DNA from: Planctomycetota bacterium
Lineage (GTDB): Bacteria > Planctomycetota > PUPC01 > JABMSA01
Length of the DNA: 8,608 nt
Direction of reading: 5' to 3'
Assembly: GCA_013202185.1 (NCBI GenBank)
Contig: JABMSA010000646.1
Span: forward strand, 1-8,608
Each line of letters begins with the position of its first letter. Position 1 is the stretch's first letter. Both the position numbers and the translations under genes were made by a program. Below are positions 1 to 5,468 of this stretch, piece after piece. The notes beneath the pieces were generated by a model. The model did not search any database, was not told the origin of the DNA, and saw only the letters and a list, made by a program, of their open reading frames with translations.

Positions 1-276
1 AAGCAGTTCCATGGCGATGTTCCGCGCCTCGAGGGCCTTGGGAGCTCGTGTGTTCACGCGGATTGCTTCTGCGGCCAAATAGCTGCAGGAAGCTACCACG
101 CGCTTCCGCCCGAATTTCTCGACCTCCACCAGGCACAGCCGACAGGAGCCGTAGGGTGTAACGGCCTTGTGATTGCAAAGGGCCGGAATGAAGATTCCGT
201 TGGCGTCAGCCACGTCCAGAACGGTCTCGCCTTCACTGGCGGTAACTGATTTATCGTCGATCCTAAGATTTATCAC
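1..276 (-). CDS. [2Fe-2S] subunit of NAD(P)-linked hydrogenase or formate dehydrogenase (NuoG/HndD/FdhA/HoxU-like), N-terminal part only
   Basis: The first 92 residues are visible; the rest lies beyond the left window edge. The start is a GTG at 274-276, preceded by GGGAGGAG (285-292) with an 8-nt gap to AGGAG. It sits inside the 3' end of the NuoF-like gene, so the two genes overlap by 14 bp and are probably translationally coupled. The protein opens with a plant-type ferredoxin fold. The cluster ligands are Cys at about residues 35, 46, 49 and 65 (LCNHK, GSCRLCLVEV, ASCSYL), as in the N-terminal domain of NuoG, HndD, HydA and NAD-linked formate dehydrogenase alpha subunits. The family passes electrons between the NuoF flavin subunit and the catalytic centre in the cytoplasm. 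The part that would tell apart an FeFe-hydrogenase H-cluster domain, a molybdopterin formate dehydrogenase and a short HoxU-like electron-transfer protein is missing. The family is firm; the final enzyme is unknown. Confidence 0.88.
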   Translation of the reverse strand, partial: MINLRIDDKSVTASEGETVLDVADANGIFIPALCNHKAVTPYGSCRLCLVEVEKFGRKRVVASCSYLAAEAIRVNTRAPKALEARNIAMELL

Positions 277-2137
277 AATATGATCTCCTCCCAACAGCTC
301 CAAAAGGACACACGTCGAGACAGGCTCCGCACTTCATGCATAGCTCCAGTCTGATGCGATGGGGAGTTTTCTTCTCTCCCTCGATGGCCTGCTGAGGGCA
401 TAATTCTTTGCACTTGCCGCATCCCTTACAAATGTCCGGGTCGATTGAATACGTTACCAGTTCCCTGCACACTCCTGCGGGGCAGCGCTTATTGCGGATA
501 TGCTCCAGGTACTCGTCCTGGAAATAGCGCAGCGTGCTCAGGACCGAATTGGGCGCTGAGGTGCCCAGTGCGCACAGGGCACCGGTCTGCATAGCCTGGC
601 CCAGCTCTTCAAGCAAATCTATATCCTGCTTGCTGCCGCGGCCTTCGCAGATGGATTTAAGCGTCTCGTGCATAACTTCGGTTCCCTCGCGGCAAAGAGT
701 GCACTTGCCGCAGGATTCCTTGCGCAGAAAACTCATAAAGTACCGGGCCACATCGACCATGCAGGTGTGCTCATCCAGTACTATCATACCGCCGGAGCCC
801 ATCATGGAGCCGGCTTCGGTCAGGCTGTCGAAGTCCACCGGCAGGTCGGCCAGACGCGCAGGGATGCATCCGCCGGAGGGCCCGCCTGTCTGGACGCCCT
901 TGAACTGCTTGTCATTTCGTACGCCGCCGCAGATGTCGAAGACGATCTCGCGGATGGTCATTCCCATGGGCACCTCAACCAGGCCCGTGTTATTCACCTT
1001 GCCCACGACCGAGAATATCTTTGTCCCCTTGCTTCCTTCGCTGCCTATCTTGGCGTACTGCTCGGCGCCCATCTCGATGATGATGGGAACGTTGGCCCAT
1101 GTCTCGACGTTATTTAATACCGTAGGGCAGTCCCAGAGACCGCGCTCCACCGTGTGAATGTACTTCGCCCGGGGCTCCCCGATTTGTCCCTGGAGCGAAG
1201 CCATAAGCGCCGTAGACTCCCCGCAGACGAATGCGCCTCCACCCCGGTTCGTCCGCACATTGAACGTAAAGCCGGTATTGAGTATGTCGTAGCCCAACAG
1301 GCCGAACTCTCCGGCCTGAGCCATGGCGATTTTCAAGCGATGCACCGCCAAGGGGTATTCGTCTCTCACGTAGACATAGCCCTGGTGGGCACCAATAGCA
1401 TAAGCGCCGATTATCATGCCTTCGAGAATACTGTGAGGATTGCCTTCGAGGATACTGCGGTCCATGAATGCGCCCGGGTCTCCCTCGTCGGCGTTGCAGA
1501 TCACGTACTTCTTCTGCCCGGAAGCATCACGGCAGGAGCGCCACTTGCGCCCCGTGGGAAATCCACCTCCGCCGCGCCCCCGGAGGCCGGAGGACGTGAT
1601 TTCCTCGATCACCTTCTCCGGAGACATCCCGCCGAGCACCTTCGCCAGAGACCGGTAACCGCCGGCGGCGATGTAATCCAGAATGTCTTCAGGGTCAGTC
1701 GAACCGCTCTGACGAAGCACCAGGCGGTGTTGTTTTTTGTAGAAGGGGATATCCTCGGTGTAAATCACGGGTTTTCCAGTTGTGTGGTCGATGTAAAGCA
1801 GGGAAGAGACTTTTTCGTCATCCTCCTTTACCCGTTCCAGAATTGTGCGGGCATTTTCCTTTTTCGCCAGGCAATAAAAATAACCTGCCGCGCTGTCTGT
1901 GACCACGGCGCCCTTCTCGCACAGTCCCTGGCATCCTGTCTTTTTCACACGGATACGTGCGCCCTTGAAGGACTCAGCCTCTTTGCGCAGGACCTCATAC
2001 AGCTCCATGCTGCCCCGGGCCTGACAGCCCGTTCCGCAGCATACGCGAATCTCACGGACGCCGCCTCGGCTTCGTTTCACAGTATCGCGGATGCGCTTGA
2101 GTTCCGCTTGTGGATTGAGAGAGACAGATGATGACAC
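263..2137 (-). CDS. NuoF/HndC-like NAD(P)H:acceptor oxidoreductase subunit (FMN, multiple Fe-S clusters)
   Basis: This 624-residue flavoprotein exchanges electrons between NAD(P)H and the Fe-S chain of a soluble complex, via FMN. The start is GTG at 2137 with AGGAG 7 nt upstream (2145-2149). Domains in order: a thioredoxin-like [2Fe-2S] domain at about 28-110 (C33, C38, C69, C73); the FMN/NADH core at about 150-350 with the glycine-rich loop GLRGRGGGGFPTG (184-196), NADEGDPGAF (215-224) and VCGES (304-308), where the family often has CGEE; an SLBB domain at about 375-430; the NuoF [4Fe-4S] site ESCGKCTLC (C476, C479, C482, then C522); and a C-terminal two-cluster ferredoxin (C570/C573/C576/C580 and C600/C603/C606/C610). 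This layout and length match HndC/HydB of NAD(P)-linked, sometimes electron-bifurcating, FeFe hydrogenases and related formate dehydrogenases, rather than the shorter complex I NuoF. It lies 14 bp after nuoE. Whether it bifurcates cannot be read from the sequence. Confidence 0.95.
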   Translation of the reverse strand: MSSSVSLNPQAELKRIRDTVKRSRGGVREIRVCCGTGCQARGSMELYEVLRKEAESFKGARIRVKKTGCQGLCEKGAVVTDSAAGYFYCLAKKENARTILERVKEDDEKVSSLLYIDHTTGKPVIYTEDIPFYKKQHRLVLRQSGSTDPEDILDYIAAGGYRSLAKVLGGMSPEKVIEEITSSGLRGRGGGGFPTGRKWRSCRDASGQKKYVICNADEGDPGAFMDRSILEGNPHSILEGMIIGAYAIGAHQGYVYVRDEYPLAVHRLKIAMAQAGEFGLLGYDILNTGFTFNVRTNRGGGAFVCGESTALMASLQGQIGEPRAKYIHTVERGLWDCPTVLNNVETWANVPIIIEMGAEQYAKIGSEGSKGTKIFSVVGKVNNTGLVEVPMGMTIREIVFDICGGVRNDKQFKGVQTGGPSGGCIPARLADLPVDFDSLTEAGSMMGSGGMIVLDEHTCMVDVARYFMSFLRKESCGKCTLCREGTEVMHETLKSICEGRGSKQDIDLLEELGQAMQTGALCALGTSAPNSVLSTLRYFQDEYLEHIRNKRCPAGVCRELVTYSIDPDICKGCGKCKELCPQQAIEGEKKTPHRIRLELCMKCGACLDVCPFGAVGRRSYCDKS

Positions 2138-2151
2138 TACCAGACTCCTGA

Positions 2152-2604
2152 CTATTCAAATCGGCGGAGCGCCTTCAGCAACTTGTCCGGATTCATGCCG
2201 TCGAAGTAGGTGCCGTCAACGACTACAACAGGGGCAAGAGCGCAGGTCCCCAGACAGTTAACGACCTTCAACGTGAATCTTTCATCAGGCGAAGTCTCGC
2301 CATCTTCCAGTTTGAACTTGTCTTTGAGCGCGTGCAGGAGACGGGGAGCGCCCTGGAGATGACAAGCCGTTCCCATGCAGAGACTAATAAGATGCCGCCC
2401 GCGGGGTTTGAGACTGAACGCTCCATAAAAAGTGGCGACGGAATATACACGCGACAGAGGTATATGGAGACGTTCGGCCACGTGATGCAGCGTCTCCTCG
2501 GGCAGGTAACCATACTTTCGGTGGATGTCCTGAAGAATCGGAACCAGCTGCGCGCTTTCTTCGAGATATTCGTCTACAATATCCCTAATTTCCGTTTGGT
2601 TCAT
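2152..2604 (-). CDS. NuoE/HndA-like [2Fe-2S] thioredoxin-fold subunit
   Basis: A 150-residue small subunit of the NADH-oxidising module, partner of the downstream NuoF-like protein. An N-terminal helical part (1-65, with YGYLPEETL and SRVYSVATFY typical of NuoE) precedes a thioredoxin-like ferredoxin domain. The four cluster ligands have the family spacing: C76-x4-C81 (SLCMGTACHLQG) and C117-x3-C121 (NCLGTCALAP). The length is normal for HndA/NuoE. The ATG at 2602-2604 overlaps the TGA of the receiver-ferredoxin gene (ATGA, 4 bp), with AGGA just upstream inside that gene, so the two products are probably made together. The nuoF-like gene follows after 14 bp. Assignment to the family is secure. 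The physiological partner complex (hydrogenase or formate dehydrogenase) is not decided here. Confidence 0.95.
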   Translation of the reverse strand: MNQTEIRDIVDEYLEESAQLVPILQDIHRKYGYLPEETLHHVAERLHIPLSRVYSVATFYGAFSLKPRGRHLISLCMGTACHLQGAPRLLHALKDKFKLEDGETSPDERFTLKVVNCLGTCALAPVVVVDGTYFDGMNPDKLLKALRRFE

Positions 2605-3650
2605 CTCTCTTCCTCTTTCGGGCGCGTTCTCTCTTTCAAAGAGGCCTCGACCAAATCGCGGGCTGCCTTCTTGCGAGTCTCCTGCGTGGCGTCCTCAAGA
2701 CCGACGAACTTTAACGCCGCGGCCGGGCAGCTCCGCACGCACACCGGATCTTCGCCGGGCTCGACAATCCCCATGCAGAGATCGCACTTGATGAGCATAT
2801 TCGACTTGCCGCTCACGTAAATGCTGCCGAAGGGACAGGCCAGCATGCAGCTCTTACAGCCGATGCAAAGTCTATCATCGATAACAACGGGCTTGTCAGG
2901 GCCGGGCTTGGAAATAGCTCCGCTGGGGCAGACTTTCGAGCAGGGCGGGTCCTCGCACTGGTTGCACCTCATCGGCACGCAGTGGGTTCCCACGGCTTCC
3001 ACCCTGACCCGGGCGTTTTCCATCATTTCACCCAGCTTCGGCCAGTCCACCGCCGCGTTCGAATCCGAATCGGGAAGATGTGCCGCGCCGCACTCAACCA
3101 CGCAGGTCAGGCAGGCCATACAGGCGTTGAGGTCCACGACGATTACTCCGCTGCGAGGCTGCGTCACGCGCGCGCGGTCCGGAACTCGGGCTTCCTCGAC
3201 GCTGACGGATTCAATGGCCGCTTCCACCGCCCGAGCTGCGAGTCTGGTGCTGGGGAATTGCCGGAGAAGCAGAGCCTGTGCACTGTTTGCCAAGGCATCC
3301 TTCACCCGCGACATCAATTCATCCGGGGTAAACGGCTTCGATATGTACTCAATTGCGCCAAGCTGCGTGGCTCTTACCGCGGTAGCGACCGATGGGTAGC
3401 CCGTGATGACTATGATAGATATTTGTGGAACCTTGGCTTTTACTTTCTCAATCAGCTCGATCCCGTCTATATCGGGCATCCTCAGATCCGCTAAGAGAAG
3501 GTCGAACGACTCACTGCTGATGCGGCGCAGGCCATCGCGTGCCGACATGGTTGTCTCTACCTGGAAGCCCTCTTCGGAAAGAATGCTGGAGCAGCTTTCG
3601 CATACAAGCTTTTCGTCATCCACAACAAGAACTCTTCGTTGTTCGGGCAT
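2601..3650 (-). CDS. Response-regulator receiver domain fused to a four-cluster [4Fe-4S] ferredoxin
   Basis: A 349-residue fusion at the head of the diaphorase operon. The ATG at 3648-3650 is chosen because AAAGGAG lies 5 nt upstream; an in-frame TTG six codons earlier has no such site. Residues 1-122 form a complete CheY-like receiver: acidic pair D11/D12, phospho-acceptor D55 (LLADLRMPD), T83 (VITGYP) and K105 (SKPF). A linker follows (about 123-167). Residues about 168-315 carry 16 cysteines in the DmsB/HybA/CooF pattern: C177-x2-C180-x2-C183-x3-C187; C229-x2-C232-x4-C237-x3-C241 (RCNQCEDPPC); C262-x2-C265-x2-C268-x3-C272; C289-x2-C292-x11-C304-x3-C308. One extra Cys is C224. There is no signal peptide or membrane segment, so it is cytoplasmic. 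DmsB-type proteins normally wire an oxidoreductase to its partner. Here such a wire has a phosphorylation input and no DNA-binding domain. It probably feeds or drains the NuoEF module; that role is inferred from gene order only. Confidence 0.93.
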   Translation of the reverse strand: MPEQRRVLVVDDEKLVCESCSSILSEEGFQVETTMSARDGLRRISSESFDLLLADLRMPDIDGIELIEKVKAKVPQISIIVITGYPSVATAVRATQLGAIEYISKPFTPDELMSRVKDALANSAQALLLRQFPSTRLAARAVEAAIESVSVEEARVPDRARVTQPRSGVIVVDLNACMACLTCVVECGAAHLPDSDSNAAVDWPKLGEMMENARVRVEAVGTHCVPMRCNQCEDPPCSKVCPSGAISKPGPDKPVVIDDRLCIGCKSCMLACPFGSIYVSGKSNMLIKCDLCMGIVEPGEDPVCVRSCPAAALKFVGLEDATQETRKKAARDLVEASLKERTRPKEEER

Positions 3651-3655
3651 ACTAA

Positions 3656-3662
3656 CTCCTTT
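3656..3662 (-). promoter_or_regulatory. Ribosome binding site deciding the start of the receiver-ferredoxin gene
   Basis: AAAGGAG on the minus strand lies 5 nt before the ATG at 3650. The open frame continues upstream to a TTG at 3668, but that codon would place the Shine-Dalgarno site inside the gene, so the ATG is the start. Confidence 0.8.
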
Positions 3663-3707
3663 CTGCAACTGTCGATGGCAATGCAGATTTCTCTTAGAGC
3701 GTGTGCC

Positions 3708-3754
3708 AAAAGCCCCGTGGGGCCGACCACGCTCCGCGCCGGCCCTGGCGGCGC
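3708..3754 (-). promoter_or_regulatory. GC-rich leader hairpins, possible attenuator
   Basis: The leader of the operon contains two stable stems. GCGCC (3736-3740) pairs with GGCGC (3750-3754). Nearer the gene, GCCCC (3719-3723) pairs with GGGGC (3712-3716) and is followed directly by TTTT (3711-3708) on the transcribed strand, which resembles a short intrinsic terminator. A third pairing, GGGCCG (3740-3745) with CGGCCC (3720-3725), would use up one arm of the terminator-like stem and one arm of the first stem, so the structures are mutually exclusive. The U-run is only four long and the tight loop is two bases (four if the innermost pair opens). I see no leader peptide or known riboswitch. 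Regulation here is a guess. Confidence 0.25.
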
Positions 3755-3782
3755 CCGCATCTCTACGAGCATGGTTTTTGCC

Positions 3783-3798
3783 TGCAAATCCCGTGCCA
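3783..3798 (-). promoter_or_regulatory. Sigma-54 promoter P2 (-24/-12) for the receiver-ferredoxin/nuoEF operon
   Basis: The minus strand reads TGGCACGGGATTTGCA. This matches every fixed position of the sigma-54 consensus TGGCACG-N4-TTGCW with correct spacing between the GG and GC elements. Transcription should begin near 3772, giving a leader of about 120 nt before the ATG at 3650. The neighbouring regulator gene encodes a GAFTGA-containing sigma-54 activator, which supports the assignment. Confidence 0.85.
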
Positions 3799-3858
3799 TT
3801 CTCAGCCTAAAATGACACCAATCCTGAGACTTCTAACACACACTCCTACAGAAAAGGA

Positions 3859-3874
3859 AGCAATATGTGTGCCA
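3859..3874 (-). promoter_or_regulatory. Sigma-54 promoter P1 (-24/-12), upstream tandem copy
   Basis: The minus strand reads TGGCACACATATTGCT. It matches TGGCACG-N4-TTGCW at all fixed positions except the seventh (A for G). The spacing is correct. The predicted start is near 3848, giving a leader of about 200 nt that runs through P2, which lies 76 bp downstream. Both promoters face the receiver-ferredoxin gene. Confidence 0.78.
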
Positions 3875-3976
3875 CTTCTGCGGATACAGGCCTAATTACG
3901 CTTGAAATAAGGAGTTAGCGTTAATGCGCCGAAAAATAGCGGGCGTGGAGATATTCCTGGTAGTTTATTGTAAGTA

Positions 3977-4038
3977 CCTGTTTGACAGGAAGCTATAGGG
4001 AAACTTTGCTATCAATAGCTGTATCTGTTGTGGGTACA
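3977..4038. promoter_or_regulatory. Cluster of inverted repeats, candidate upstream activator sites for the NtrC-type regulator
   Basis: Three short inverted repeats lie within 62 bp: CCTGT-TTG-ACAGG (3977-3989), GCTAT-CA-ATAGC (4008-4019) and TGTA-N11-TACA (4020-4038). A direct repeat CTGTATC occurs at 4019 and 4039, 20 bp apart. They lie about 130 to 190 bp upstream of the predicted P1 start, the usual zone for enhancer sites of sigma-54 activators. The cluster follows the stop of the regulator gene, so these could instead be RNA hairpins at its 3' end, but none has a T-tract. The repeats do not share one clear consensus, so the binding assignment is tentative. Apart from these, the two promoters and the leader hairpins, I see nothing else firm in 3651-4055. 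Confidence 0.35.
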
Positions 4039-4055
4039 CTGTATCGGGTTTGGAG

Positions 4056-5468
4056 TCACGAGGTCTGGTTTTCTTCTCGGCTGATGCCGTGCCGCTTCAT
4101 GAGCGCCTGAAAGTAAGTTCTCTGCATTCCTACTTCCCGGGCCGCCTGGCTGACGTTGCCGGCAGATTTCTTGAGCGCGTCGATTACGAAGGCTCGTTCG
4201 AATTCATCCGCAGCCTCTTTTTTGGCGAGTTTTTTCGCCTCTTTCAGTTCCTGGGCATTCTGGGGAACGGCCTGGCCCTCCAGAGCAACCTCAGGTATCG
4301 GTTGTTGCGATATATCTGCTTCCTTTATAAGCGACTCGCTTGTCATTATGACCACCCGTTCGAGTACGTTTTTCAGCTCGCGTACGTTGCCCGGCCAGGG
4401 ATGACGCTTCAAAGCCTCGAGTGCCTCATCGGTAAAACTAGGCAGGGGCTTTTTTAGCCTGTCAGCAAAATGCTTCAAGAAATGCTGCGCCAGAAAGACA
4501 ATGTCTTCCTTGCGTTCCCGTAGCGGAGGAATACGAAGAGGAAAGACATTCAGGCGGTAGAAAAGGTCTTCCCTGAACGTTTTGGCCTTGATGTTTTCCT
4601 GTAAGTCAGCGTTCGTCGCCGCGATAAGGCGCACATCCGCTCTCTTGCCCGTCTCCCCACCGACTGGTTTGTACTCGTGACTTTCAAGCACCCGCAAGAG
4701 CTTGCTCTGGGTTCCCATGGAGACATTTGCAACTTCATCCAGGAACAGTGTGCTGCCGTGTGCGATTTCGAATAGCCCCGCTTTCCTGGCTGTGGCTCCG
4801 GTGAATGCGCCTTTGACGTGACCGAACAGCTCGCTTTCTAGCAGAGCCGGCGCTAGGGTGGCGCAATCCGCAACAACGAACTGCCTGTCTTTCCGGGGGC
4901 TTTCGCGGTGTATGGCGCGTGCGATTAGCTCTTTTCCCACGCCGGTTTCGCCGATAAGAAGAACGGTGCTCTCTGTGGACGCGACCAGTTCCACCTGGCG
5001 CAGAACCTCCTGCATGGGAGAGCTGTGAGCGATGATTTCCCGAAAGAATCCTCTGCTCTCCGTCTGCTGCCGAAGATACTTATTCTCTAGGACAAGGCGG
5101 CGGTTCTGCAGTGCGCGGTTCACGACCAGGAGAAGTTCATCCGGCGACACGGGCTTGCACAGGTAATCGAAGGCGCCCAGGCGTACCGATTCAATCGCAC
5201 TGGTCAGTGTTGGATAGCCCGTCAGAATAATTACCGGCACATCGGGCTCATTCTCTTTCGCGAAGCGCAATACCTCCAGCCCATCCTTCGCCCGCATCTT
5301 GAGATCGGTGACGATTAGGTCGAACGTTCCCCTGCTAATGTATTCGATGCCTTCCTCGCCGCACGTGGCAAGAACAGTGCGGTAACGTTCACCGCCCAGG
5401 ACATCCTTGCAGCACTGCAGGATTAAGGAATCATCGTCAATGACTAAGATCGCCGCCGGTGTCTGCAT
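4056..5468 (-). CDS. NtrC-family sigma-54-dependent response regulator
   Basis: A 470-residue transcription activator. The ATG at 5466-5468 is preferred because AGGAAG lies 6 nt upstream; an in-frame ATG at 5492 has GGAAG only 3 nt away. Domains: receiver at about 5-122 (D11/D12, phospho-acceptor D55 in VTDLKM, T83 in LTGYP, K105 in CKPV); AAA+ sigma-54 interaction domain at about 142-375 with Walker A GETGVGKE (173-180), the sigma-54 contact loop GAFTGA (220-225), Walker B TLFLDE (240-245) and FREDLFYRLNVF (298-309); and a Fis-type helix-turn-helix at about 425-462 (GNVSQAAREVGMQRTYF). All hallmarks are intact, so it should hydrolyse ATP and open sigma-54 promoters when phosphorylated. It overlaps the upstream kinase gene by 32 bp, which makes the kinase its likely partner. 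The two sigma-54 promoters immediately downstream are its obvious targets. Confidence 0.96.
   Translation of the reverse strand: MQTPAAILVIDDDSLILQCCKDVLGGERYRTVLATCGEEGIEYISRGTFDLIVTDLKMRAKDGLEVLRFAKENEPDVPVIILTGYPTLTSAIESVRLGAFDYLCKPVSPDELLLVVNRALQNRRLVLENKYLRQQTESRGFFREIIAHSSPMQEVLRQVELVASTESTVLLIGETGVGKELIARAIHRESPRKDRQFVVADCATLAPALLESELFGHVKGAFTGATARKAGLFEIAHGSTLFLDEVANVSMGTQSKLLRVLESHEYKPVGGETGKRADVRLIAATNADLQENIKAKTFREDLFYRLNVFPLRIPPLRERKEDIVFLAQHFLKHFADRLKKPLPSFTDEALEALKRHPWPGNVRELKNVLERVVIMTSESLIKEADISQQPIPEVALEGQAVPQNAQELKEAKKLAKKEAADEFERAFVIDALKKSAGNVSQAAREVGMQRTYFQALMKRHGISREENQTS

Noticed and set aside
534..2131. Long plus-strand open frames opposite the NuoF-like gene (up to 325 codons)
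   Set aside because: They are antisense shadows: no recognisable protein, no ribosome sites, and the minus-strand frame carries full NuoF motifs throughout.
3701..3708. A third TGGCAC element on the minus strand near the operon start
   Set aside because: There is no TTGC-type -12 element at the required spacing (the sequence there is CTCTAAG), so it is not a sigma-54 promoter.
3557..3799. 80-codon minus-strand frame starting at 3799
   Set aside because: Its start lies within sigma-54 promoter P2 and its end overlaps the receiver domain in another frame. No ribosome site or family was recognised.
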